In this document: positions 38,158 to 46,717 of the stretch, piece by piece
Layout of the letters: every line of letters begins with the position of its first letter
How positions within the stretch are numbered: position 1 is the first letter of the stretch
Source of the DNA: Stenotrophomonas nematodicola
GTDB lineage: Bacteria; Pseudomonadota; Gammaproteobacteria; Xanthomonadales; Xanthomonadaceae
Direction: 5' to 3'
DNA: 64,000 nt
Assembly (NCBI RefSeq): GCF_009467805.1
Contig: NZ_WIAY01000007.1
Span: 154,845 to 218,844, forward strand
Notes under the pieces: model-generated
Told to the model about the DNA's origin: nothing
Seen by the model: only the letters and a program-made list of their open reading frames with translations
Databases searched by the model: none
Made by a program: the position numbers and the translations under genes

Positions 38158-41100
38158 ATGCTGGAAACTGATGTCGGATATCGTCTGTCACCCCTGCAGC
38201 GCCATGCATGGCAGGGACGCGGCACGGGAACGGGGTACAGCGCCGCAGTGTTCGCTCTGGATGCGCCGCTGACGCCGGATGCACTGGCAGCGCGGCTGCA
38301 GCGGCTGGCTGCCGAGCTGGAAATCCTGCGGGTCGAACTTGTCCAGGTGGATGGGCTGCGCGAACCGGTGCAGTACGTCCGCGAAACGGCGCGCTGCCAT
38401 GTGGTCGCAGGCAGGCTGGCGACGGAGGCGGAGGCGGAGGCGGACGTCGACACGCTGGTCGACGCCTGGCTGGACTGCAGCGCGAGCCGGCAGGCGAACC
38501 TGGCGGTGGCGCTGCTGGACGCAGCGACCGGCCCTCGGCACCTGCTGCTGCGCGCGCCCACCTGGATCGCCGATGACGCCGCGCTGGCACTGCTCGCGCA
38601 GGCGTTGGCCGCGTCCGAGCCGTTCGTGGCCGACACGCAGTACATCGATATCGCCGAGTGGATGCACGACGTCCTGGAAAGCCCGGTCGCCGAAGCCGGG
38701 CGCGCGTTCTGGTCCTCGCTCAACGCAGACGCAGCGCACGCGGCACGGCTGCCGTTCGCGCGCCATGCCGCCTCGTCCAGCGTCACCCCGGCGCGGCGGA
38801 ACTACCGGGTGGAGAGCGGCGTGACCGGTCCGGTCGAACCGGAACTGCAGGCTCTGCTCGCCTGGCACGGCGTGCTCTCCCGATGGTGCGGCGTGGGCGC
38901 ATTGGACCTGACGCTGTTCGATCACGGCCGCAGGTTTGACGAACTTGCCACGGTGATCGGGCCTGTCGCCCGCGCGATTCCGCTGCGCTGCGATACCTGC
39001 GGCCTGACGGCGGCCGACAGCGCGGCGCGGATGGCGGACGCGCTCGCGCAGGCGCGGCGGCATCAGGAGTATTTCGATCCGGCCCTGCCTTTGCCTGTGC
39101 ACGGATATCAGTGGCGCACGAGCGGCGGCAACGGCGGTGCGCGGTGGCGCGGCGACAGCGGGCTGGCCATCATGCCGGGTCAGCTGGTGCTGCGGGCGGG
39201 CATCGACGCGGGCGCGTGGATGCTTGAATTCGTGTTCGATGCCGGCTGCTTCAGTGCGGCCGATATCGACGTGCTGGCAGAGCAGATGCGCAGCGCGCTG
39301 CTGCAGGCGCCGCTGGCGGGGTACACCCCGCTGTGCGGGCCTGCGGTCACCCCGGCGCGTCCGGTCAGTGCCGATGCCCTGTTCGATGCATGTGTGGCAG
39401 GGTTCCCACATGCCCCGGCGGTCCGGTCCGGGCAGACGGTCCTGGATTACGCGGCGCTGGATCACCAGGTGGGCCGCATCGCCGATGCGCTGCTCGGCCT
39501 CGGTGTACGGCACGGTGATCGGATCGCGCTGGTGCTGCCGCGCGACGCGGCGTGCATCGCGGCGATGCTGGCCGCGCTCCGCTGTGGCGTTGCCTACGTA
39601 CCGCTGGACCCGGACGCACCGACGCAGCGGCTTGCCGACATCCTTGCCGAAGCCTCGCCGCGCGTGCTGGTGCATGCCGGCGCGACGGACCGCTGGGCGT
39701 CGCTGGACGGCATGGCGACGCTGGATGTCACGCGGTTGCCGGCGCGGGCCGAAGCGGCGGTGCGCCCGCCGCGGGTAGTGGTCGATCCCCTGCAGATCGC
39801 CTATGTGATCTATACGTCCGGTTCCACCGGCCGACCGAAGGGCGTGGAAGTCAGCCACCAGGCGGTATGCCACTACGTACAGGCCATCGAGCAGCGTCTG
39901 GGGCTGGAGGCGTCAACGTCGCTGAGCGCGCTTTCCACGTGGACCGCCGACCTCGGCTACACGGCGCTGTATGGCGCGCTGCTCACCGGGCGCTGTTTCG
40001 ACATCGTGCCGTCCGACACCGTGCTCGACCCGGCTCGACTGAGCCTGCATCTGGCCCAATATCCGGTGGACTGTCTCAAGATCGTCCCATCCCACCTGGC
40101 CGCGCTGCTGGAGGTGCCGGGGGGCGAGGCCGTGCTGCCGCGGCAGTGCCTGGTGCTGGGGGGCGAGGCGGCGGCACCGGCCCTGCTGGCGCGCCTGCGC
40201 GAGCGTCGGCCCGACCTGCGGGTCGTCAACCACTACGGCCCGACCGAGACCACGATCGGCGTGGCGACCCATGAGGCGCAAGGCGCACCGCATCATGCCG
40301 GCCTGCCCATCGGCCGAGCGCTGGGACGCCTGCGGCTGCATGTGCTCGACGCACAGCTGCAGCCCTGTCCGGTCGGCGTGATCGGTGAGCTGTACATCGC
40401 CGGTGCCGGCGTGGCGCAGGGCTATCTGTCCCGGCCCGACCTGACCGCCGAACGGTTCCTGCCCGAGCCGGTGTCCGGCGAGGATGCTCCCGGTACGCGC
40501 ATGTACCGGTCCGGTGACCGTGCCCGCTATTGGCCGAACGGCGCGCTGCAGCTGCTCGGTCGCGCCGATGACCAGGTCAAGATCCGCGGCCATCGCGTTG
40601 AACCGGGCGAGGTGGCGGCGGTGCTCGGCCGTCTGCCCGGGGTCGGCGCCGCCGTGGTGGTTGCCCAGGAGGCCGGCGCGGACGCGTGGCTGGCGGCGTA
40701 TCTGGTGCCCACCGGTGCGGTGCGTCCCGGCGATGCGGCGCTGCTAGCGCAGCTGCACACGTGCCTGCCCGCCCACATGGTGCCGTCGGCGCTGGTGTGG
40801 ATGCAGCAGTTGCCGGTGACCGCCAACGGCAAGGTGGACCGGCGCGCGCTGCCGCCTGCCAGCCGCCAGCGAGGTAGCGGCCGCGCCGTGGTTGCGCCGC
40901 GCACGTCGCGAGAGCACGACATCGCCGCGATCTGGACCGCGCTGCTCGGCGTGGACGAGGTCAGCGTGGAAGACAATTTCTTCGACTGTGGCGGCCACTC
41001 GCTGCTGCTGGTGCAGCTGAAGGCACGGCTGGACGCCGCATTTGGCAGGGAGATGCCGATCGTGACCCTGTTCCAGGCCACCACCATCGCCGCCCAGGCG

Positions 41101-41232
41101 CGCTTCTACGACGCATCGTCGGCACCGGCGACGGGGCAGGGCGCTTCGACGGCCGAGCACGACATGGCGCGCCGTGCGGAGAAGGCGCGCGCGGCGCTGC
41201 AGCGCCAACGCGAGGTACGTACCGATGGCTGA
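38158..41232 (+). CDS. NRPS4: interface domain-A(Asp)-T
   Basis: A 1024-residue protein. Residues about 10-388 form a condensation-superfamily domain without the HHxxxDG motif; APTWIADDA occupies that place, and YIDIAEWMHDVLES follows. This matches the non-catalytic interface domains that recruit TauD-type beta-hydroxylases in siderophore synthetases. A about 408-902 (YTSGSTGRPKG about 550) has code DLTKVGHIGK, a standard aspartate code. Carrier about 915-990 (CGGHSL, Ser948). It has no C domain of its own; the C at the end of NRPS3 presumably supplies it. The tail KARAALQRQREVRTDG resembles the NRPS2 tail and should dock to PKS2. Start at 38158 with AAGGA upstream; overlaps PKS2 by 8 bp. Confidence 0.93.
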   Translation: MLETDVGYRLSPLQRHAWQGRGTGTGYSAAVFALDAPLTPDALAARLQRLAAELEILRVELVQVDGLREPVQYVRETARCHVVAGRLATEAEAEADVDTLVDAWLDCSASRQANLAVALLDAATGPRHLLLRAPTWIADDAALALLAQALAASEPFVADTQYIDIAEWMHDVLESPVAEAGRAFWSSLNADAAHAARLPFARHAASSSVTPARRNYRVESGVTGPVEPELQALLAWHGVLSRWCGVGALDLTLFDHGRRFDELATVIGPVARAIPLRCDTCGLTAADSAARMADALAQARRHQEYFDPALPLPVHGYQWRTSGGNGGARWRGDSGLAIMPGQLVLRAGIDAGAWMLEFVFDAGCFSAADIDVLAEQMRSALLQAPLAGYTPLCGPAVTPARPVSADALFDACVAGFPHAPAVRSGQTVLDYAALDHQVGRIADALLGLGVRHGDRIALVLPRDAACIAAMLAALRCGVAYVPLDPDAPTQRLADILAEASPRVLVHAGATDRWASLDGMATLDVTRLPARAEAAVRPPRVVVDPLQIAYVIYTSGSTGRPKGVEVSHQAVCHYVQAIEQRLGLEASTSLSALSTWTADLGYTALYGALLTGRCFDIVPSDTVLDPARLSLHLAQYPVDCLKIVPSHLAALLEVPGGEAVLPRQCLVLGGEAAAPALLARLRERRPDLRVVNHYGPTETTIGVATHEAQGAPHHAGLPIGRALGRLRLHVLDAQLQPCPVGVIGELYIAGAGVAQGYLSRPDLTAERFLPEPVSGEDAPGTRMYRSGDRARYWPNGALQLLGRADDQVKIRGHRVEPGEVAAVLGRLPGVGAAVVVAQEAGADAWLAAYLVPTGAVRPGDAALLAQLHTCLPAHMVPSALVWMQQLPVTANGKVDRRALPPASRQRGSGRAVVAPRTSREHDIAAIWTALLGVDEVSVEDNFFDCGGHSLLLVQLKARLDAAFGREMPIVTLFQATTIAAQARFYDASSAPATGQGASTAEHDMARRAEKARAALQRQREVRTDG

Positions 41233-44200
41233 TACCTCTGTGCCGGCGCAGGCCGTGGCCATCATCGGGATGGCCGGACGGTTCCCGGGCGCGCCCGATA
41301 CCGACACGTTCTGGGCGGCGATCCGTGACGGTCGGGAGTGCATCGTCGATCTGGACGCCGCTGCGCTGCAGGCGGCCGGCGTGGATGCAGCCACGGCAGC
41401 ACGCCCCGGCTATGTCCGTCGTGCGGCGGTGATGGCGGCCGTCGAGGACTTCGACGAGGCCTACTTCGGTATCACCCCGGGCGACGCCCAGCTGAAGGAC
41501 CCGCAGCACAAGGCGCTGCTGGAGTGCTCGGAAACCGCCCTGCAGGATGCCGGCTATGTGGCCGCCACCTATCCGGGGTTGATTGCCATCTACGCCAGCG
41601 TGGGCACCAGCGGGTATCTGTACCAGCATCTGCTGGCCTCGCCGGACATCGTGCACAGGGTGGGCGTGCACCCGCTGTACCTGCACAACGAGAAGGACTT
41701 CGCGCCCACCTTTGTCTCCTACACCCTCGGGCTGCGCGGCCCCAGCCTCAACGTCAACTGCGGCTGCTCGTCCTCGCTGGCGGCGGTCCACCTGGCCTGC
41801 CGCAGCCTGCTTCAGTACGAGACCGACATGGCCCTGGCCGGGGCGGCGTCCATCCTGGCAACGCAGACCAGCGGCTACGCCTACAACGAAGGCGGCATCC
41901 TTTCGCCGGACGGGCATTGCCGTCCGTTCGACGCCGCCGCGGCCGGCACGCTGCCCGGCAGCGGTGTCGGCATGGTGGTGCTCAAGCGCCTGGAGGACGC
42001 GATCGCCGATGGCGACCACATCCACGCGGTGATCCGTGGCTCGGCGATGAACAATGATGGCCGCGGCAAGATCGGCTTCACCGCGCCGAGCCCGGAAGGG
42101 CAGGCACGGGTCATCCGCGAGGCGCTGCTGGTGTCGGCGGTCGATCCGGCCGAGGTGGACTACATCGAAGCGCATGGCACCGGCACCCGGCTGGGCGACC
42201 CGATCGAACTGGACGCGCTGCATGCGACCTACGGCGCGGGTGGAACGCAGCCGTGCCACCTTGGCTCGCTGAAGGCCAACATCGGGCACCTCAATGCCGC
42301 CTCCGGCGTTGCCGGACTGATCAAGGCGTCGCTGTCGCTGGCGCATGGGCTGATTCCCCCGCAGGTGGGCTTCGTCACCCCGAACCCGGCGCTGCAGCTG
42401 AGCGGATCGCGGTTCCGGATTGCAGCCAACCCTGCGCCCTGGCCAACGCGGGCGCGGCCGCGCCGTGCCGGCATCAGTTCCTTCGGCATCGGCGGTACCA
42501 ACGTCCATGCCGTGCTGGAGCAGGCGCCGCCGCGCGCGCCGGGGCGGGAGGGCGGCATCCACGTGCTGCCCGTGTCGGCGCTGGATGAGGTGGCGTTGGC
42601 GCAGTCGAGCGCCGCGTTGGCGGCCCATCTGCAGGCCAACGCCGGCCTGGCGCTGTGCGACGTGGCCCATACCCTGCAGCAGGGGCGGCGGATGTTGCCG
42701 CTGCGGCGCGCGGTCGTCGCGCGGACGCTGGAGGACGCCGTTGAGGCCCTGCGGCGGCCGGATGCCGGGACGCGTGTGGCGCAGCCTGGCGCGCGGGTGG
42801 CCATGCTGTTCCCTGGCCAGGGCAGCCAGTATCCAGGCATGGCGGCGGCGCTGCATGCCGCCGATCCGGCCTTCCGTGACGCGTTCGATGCCGGCGAACA
42901 GCTCCTGCGGCGCCTGCTTCCGCACGACCTGCGCGCGCTGTTGCTGCAGCCGGGCGATGGGGCGGCGGCCGAATGCCTGCGCCAGACCGAGGTGGCGCAA
43001 CCGGCCATCTTCCTGGTCAGCCATGCGCTTGCCAAGGCATGGCAGGCCCGGGGTCTGGAGGCCGATGCGATGCTCGGGCACAGCCTGGGCGAGTATGTCG
43101 CCGCCACCCTGGCCGGGGTCTTCGACCTGGCGGACGCCCTGACGCTGGTCGTGGCGCGTGGGCGCGTCATGCAGGAAACGCCGCAGGGGGCCATGCTCAG
43201 CGTCGCGCTTCCCGCCGACGCGCTTGCGCCGCTGTTGCCGCAGGGCGTGACCATTGCGGCCTACAACGCGCCAGGACACTGCGTGGTGGCAGGCACCGCC
43301 GCAGACATCGACGCGCTCGACACGCAGCTGGCATCCACCATCGCGCGACGCCGCCTGGTGACCTCGCACGCCTTCCACTCGCCCCTCGTGGAAAGTGCCG
43401 TCCCTGCATTCCGGGCGGTGCTGGACTCGGTGCGGATGCGCCCGGCAGTGCGTCCCTTCGTCTCCAACGTCACCGGCGACTGGGTCGATGCCGGGCACTG
43501 CGCCCGGTCCGACTACTGGGTGGACCACCTGCGCAGCCCGGTCCGGTTCGACCGCGCCGTACGCACGCTGCTGGCCGGTGGCAGCGACCTGCTGCTCGAA
43601 GTCGGCCCTGGCCAGGGGCTGACCTCGCTCGTACGGCACTCGCTGGCCGACGGCGCGCACGCCGCGGTCGCACTGTCCACCCTCGGGCATCCAGCAGCCG
43701 TTGGCGACGAGGCCGCGGCGATGGCGCGCGCCCACGCGCAGCTCTGGTGTCACGGTGCCGGTGTGGTCTGGAACGTGCCTCCCGCAGGTGAGCGCCGCCG
43801 TGTCCCGCTGCCGACCTATCCGTACCAGCGGCGTCGCCACTGGGTCGAACGCCCAGGCATGGCTGCGCCACCGAAGGCGGCGGTGGTACCGTCCACGCAG
43901 GCCGCTGCGCAGCCACGGCACGAGACGGCACCGGTGTCCGGTGATGCACTGGCCTCGCTGCTGCTCACCCTCTGCGCCGAGCGGCTCGGACGCGCGCAGG
44001 CGGGCCCGGCGGACAACTTCTTCGATCTCGGTGGCGATTCCCTGGTGGCGACCCAACTGATCGCGCATCTGCGTGCCGCCACGGGCAGCCGCATCACGCT
44101 GGACCAGTTCCTGTCCGCCCCCACGCTGGGCGACGTGGTGGAGCGGGCGCGACAGGCATCGCCGGCGCCGGCCGCGACGCCGCTGCCGGACGTGTCACCA

Positions 44201-45658
44201 CTGGACGCCGCACAACGCACCCGCAAGGTGGCGCTGTCCGCCGCCCAGCAGCGGATGTGGTTCTTTGAACGCCATGAGGGAGGTGCAGGCGCCAACACCA
44301 TCCTGACCACCGCGCGCCTGAGCGGACGCGTCGATCACGCTGCCCTGTGCGCCGCCTTCGAAGCGCTGGTCGCCGATCATGCTCCGCTGCGCACGGCATT
44401 CTTCGAAGAGGACGGCCGTCCCTGGCAGCGCGTGCTGCCGGCAGCCACGGTCGACATCGAACGGGTCACGGTCGCGCAGGGGCCGCTGCAGACCGGGGAG
44501 GTCGATCGGATCCTGGGCGACTTCGCCGCCCGGCCGTTCGATCTGGAGCAGGGTGGGTTGATCCGCGTCCTGCTGGTCTCTCTGGGCGAAGACGACCTGG
44601 TGCTGGCGGTCGCGCTGCACCATATCGTGGGTGACAGCTGGTCGATGGGCGTGCTGATCGCCGATCTGCAGGCGCACTACCTGCGCAGCATCGGCGCGGC
44701 CGACGGCCCGGCCCCTGGCGTACGCTCGCCGGACGCGATCGATGTGGCCGCCTGGCAGCGGTCGCCGCAGTGGCAGGCGATGGCCAGCGGGCAGCTGGCG
44801 TACTGGACGCAGACACTGGCGGGGGCGCAGACGCACGCCAGCATCGCCGATCCGGCACGCCGCAGCGTTGAACGCAGTTTCGACGGCAGAGTGGTGACGC
44901 GCCAGCTCGATGCATCGCTGGAATCGGCCATCGCCGGGTTCGTGCGTCAGCGCCGGACCACCCGCTTCTCGCTGTACCTGGCGGCCTATGCGCTGCTGCT
45001 GGCGCAGGAAAGCGGCGCGGGGGACATCATGATCGGCACCGATGTCGCCAACCGCACCCGTCCCGAGATGGAAGGCATGATCGGCTTCTTCGTCAACCTG
45101 CTCGCGCTGCGCGTGCGGTTGCAGCCCGGCGAACAGGTGGACGCGTACCTGGCGCGCGTCCAGGCGCTGGCGATCGACGGCCACTCCAACCAGGACGTGC
45201 CCTTCGACCAGGTCGTGGCCGCGCTGGACCTGCCCCGCGACCGCCGTTTCGCGCCGCTGTTCCAGCACAAACTGGTGCTGCAGAACGCGCCCGTGCCACC
45301 GCTGCAGCTGCCCGGCGTGCAGGTGCTCGCCTGGCCGCATGCGCGCGAGTCGGCCGAGCTGGACATGGTGGTGACCGGTTGGAGCAACGACGCCGGGGCG
45401 GGGCTGCGCATCGAGTACAACCGGCTGCTGTTCGACGCCGACGCGGGTGAGCGCTGGCTGGACAAGCTGTGCCTGCTGCTGCAGCGGCTGGTGGAGCAGA
45501 CCGGGGTGCCGGTCGATGCGCTGCTGGCTGAGCTGCATGCGGCCGACCAGGCACGCCGGGAACACGATGAACGACTGGCCGCCGGCAGAATCGGCATGGT
45601 CAAGCGACGACCAATCAGCGGCAAGGTTGCCGCCCAGGCTGACAGGAGTGAGGCATGA
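41225..45658 (+). CDS. PKS2: KS-AT-carrier-C
   Basis: A 1477-residue hybrid protein. KS about 10-435: active Cys181 lies in NCGCSSSL rather than the usual DTACSSSL, with histidine motifs EAHGTGT and KANIGHL intact. AT about 520-830: GHSLGEY (Ser620) and HAFH, predicting malonyl-CoA. Carrier: LGGDSL (Ser939). A terminal condensation domain follows (about 1003-1445; HHIVGDS with Ser in place of Gly) plus a tail with ADQARREH and GMVKRR. No reductive domain, so a beta-keto group is expected after extension of the beta-hydroxy-Asp unit. The C domain probably joins this chain to the residue on NRPS5. Start at 41225, with the KS beginning within ten residues. Overlaps the second TauD gene by four bases. 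Confidence 0.94.
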   Translation: MADTSVPAQAVAIIGMAGRFPGAPDTDTFWAAIRDGRECIVDLDAAALQAAGVDAATAARPGYVRRAAVMAAVEDFDEAYFGITPGDAQLKDPQHKALLECSETALQDAGYVAATYPGLIAIYASVGTSGYLYQHLLASPDIVHRVGVHPLYLHNEKDFAPTFVSYTLGLRGPSLNVNCGCSSSLAAVHLACRSLLQYETDMALAGAASILATQTSGYAYNEGGILSPDGHCRPFDAAAAGTLPGSGVGMVVLKRLEDAIADGDHIHAVIRGSAMNNDGRGKIGFTAPSPEGQARVIREALLVSAVDPAEVDYIEAHGTGTRLGDPIELDALHATYGAGGTQPCHLGSLKANIGHLNAASGVAGLIKASLSLAHGLIPPQVGFVTPNPALQLSGSRFRIAANPAPWPTRARPRRAGISSFGIGGTNVHAVLEQAPPRAPGREGGIHVLPVSALDEVALAQSSAALAAHLQANAGLALCDVAHTLQQGRRMLPLRRAVVARTLEDAVEALRRPDAGTRVAQPGARVAMLFPGQGSQYPGMAAALHAADPAFRDAFDAGEQLLRRLLPHDLRALLLQPGDGAAAECLRQTEVAQPAIFLVSHALAKAWQARGLEADAMLGHSLGEYVAATLAGVFDLADALTLVVARGRVMQETPQGAMLSVALPADALAPLLPQGVTIAAYNAPGHCVVAGTAADIDALDTQLASTIARRRLVTSHAFHSPLVESAVPAFRAVLDSVRMRPAVRPFVSNVTGDWVDAGHCARSDYWVDHLRSPVRFDRAVRTLLAGGSDLLLEVGPGQGLTSLVRHSLADGAHAAVALSTLGHPAAVGDEAAAMARAHAQLWCHGAGVVWNVPPAGERRRVPLPTYPYQRRRHWVERPGMAAPPKAAVVPSTQAAAQPRHETAPVSGDALASLLLTLCAERLGRAQAGPADNFFDLGGDSLVATQLIAHLRAATGSRITLDQFLSAPTLGDVVERARQASPAPAATPLPDVSPLDAAQRTRKVALSAAQQRMWFFERHEGGAGANTILTTARLSGRVDHAALCAAFEALVADHAPLRTAFFEEDGRPWQRVLPAATVDIERVTVAQGPLQTGEVDRILGDFAARPFDLEQGGLIRVLLVSLGEDDLVLAVALHHIVGDSWSMGVLIADLQAHYLRSIGAADGPAPGVRSPDAIDVAAWQRSPQWQAMASGQLAYWTQTLAGAQTHASIADPARRSVERSFDGRVVTRQLDASLESAIAGFVRQRRTTRFSLYLAAYALLLAQESGAGDIMIGTDVANRTRPEMEGMIGFFVNLLALRVRLQPGEQVDAYLARVQALAIDGHSNQDVPFDQVVAALDLPRDRRFAPLFQHKLVLQNAPVPPLQLPGVQVLAWPHARESAELDMVVTGWSNDAGAGLRIEYNRLLFDADAGERWLDKLCLLLQRLVEQTGVPVDALLAELHAADQARREHDERLAAGRIGMVKRRPISGKVAAQADRSEA

Positions 45659-46716
45659 CGATGGAACAGGACGCGGCCAGCGGGTTGCGCGGCACGCGCC
45701 GCCGTGGGATGAGCGTGTCGGGTGCCGGGCGCGTGACACGGTCGGTGATGCACGCGCAGTCCGGCCTGCCGCTGGTGTTCACCGCCCAGTCGCCCGGGCA
45801 GGTCCTCGGCGAGTGGATACAGGCCAACCGCGAGGAACTGGCCGCCCTGCTGCTTGAACACGGCGCACTGCTGTTCCGTGGCTTCGCGGTCGGCACCAGT
45901 GCCGCCTTCGAACAATGCATCGTCGCCGGGTCGGGCGCGTCGCTGGAGTACCGGTTCCGCGCCTCGCCGCGCACCACCGTGGTCGGCAACATCTATACGT
46001 CCACCGACTATCCCAGCGACCAGTGGATTTTCCCGCACAACGAGCATTCCTACTCGCCGGTCTATCCGCTTCACCTCTACTTTCATTGCGCCCTCCCGTC
46101 GTCCACGGGTGGCGCCACGCCGTTTGGATCGACCCGCCGGATCACCGCGGCGATTCCGCCGCACATCGTGGAGGCGTTCGAGCGACGTCAGATCCTGTAC
46201 GTCCGCAATTATGGCGATGGCTTCGGATTGCCCTGGCCGACCGTGTTCCAGACCGATGACCGTGCCGAGGTCGAGCGCTATTGCGCAGGCGTCGGCATCG
46301 AGACCGTGTGGAAGTCCGGCGATCGACTGATGACGCGCCAGATCGGCAACGCGATGGTGCCGCACCCGCAGACCGGCGAGCGGCTCTGGTTCAATCACGC
46401 CACCTTCTTCAACGTCAGCACCCTGCCGCCGAGCATCGGCGAGGAGCTGATGCGCACCTTCCCCGCACATGACATGCCGACCAATACCTTCCACGGGGAC
46501 GGCGGTGATATCGATCCGGACCACCTGACGTGTCTGCGCGACATCTATCGACGCGAGATGACCCGGTTCGACTGGCAGGCCGGCGACGTTGTCTGGTTGG
46601 ACAACATGCTCGTCGTGCACGGTCGGGAGCCTTTCCAGGGGCAGAGGAGGGTGCTGACGGGCATGGCCCAGGCGCAGCGCGGCATGGCCATTGAAACGAC
46701 TACTGAGGGGACGTGA
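45655..46716 (+). CDS. TauD/SyrP-like Fe(II)/2-oxoglutarate amino acid beta-hydroxylase (with NRPS5)
   Basis: A 353-residue paralog of the oxygenase before NRPS4. Iron ligands: His128 and Glu130 in PHNEHSY, and distal His322 in LVVHGREPF, followed by QRRVL. Shared segments are IYTSTDYP, VRNYG and the GDGG stretch. It lies between PKS2 and NRPS5 just as the first copy lies between NRPS3 and NRPS4. Since NRPS5 has an interface domain and a histidine-like adenylation code, it probably beta-hydroxylates carrier-bound histidine; that substrate is an inference. An ATGA overlap couples it to PKS2. An alternative start two codons in (45661) is possible. Confidence 0.9.
   Translation: MTMEQDAASGLRGTRRRGMSVSGAGRVTRSVMHAQSGLPLVFTAQSPGQVLGEWIQANREELAALLLEHGALLFRGFAVGTSAAFEQCIVAGSGASLEYRFRASPRTTVVGNIYTSTDYPSDQWIFPHNEHSYSPVYPLHLYFHCALPSSTGGATPFGSTRRITAAIPPHIVEAFERRQILYVRNYGDGFGLPWPTVFQTDDRAEVERYCAGVGIETVWKSGDRLMTRQIGNAMVPHPQTGERLWFNHATFFNVSTLPPSIGEELMRTFPAHDMPTNTFHGDGGDIDPDHLTCLRDIYRREMTRFDWQAGDVVWLDNMLVVHGREPFQGQRRVLTGMAQAQRGMAIETTTEGT
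46705..46710 (+). promoter_or_regulatory. Ribosome-binding site deciding the NRPS5 start
   Basis: GAGGGG seven bases before the ATG at 46718. It supports that start over an in-frame ATG at 46691 inside the hydroxylase gene. Confidence 0.5.
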
Positions 46717-46717
46717 C

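Noticed and set aside
38185..39320. NRPS4 N-terminus as an ordinary condensation domain
   Set aside because: The HHxxxDG position reads APTWIADDA, with no catalytic histidine; NRPS5 also lacks it. The interface-domain reading fits better.
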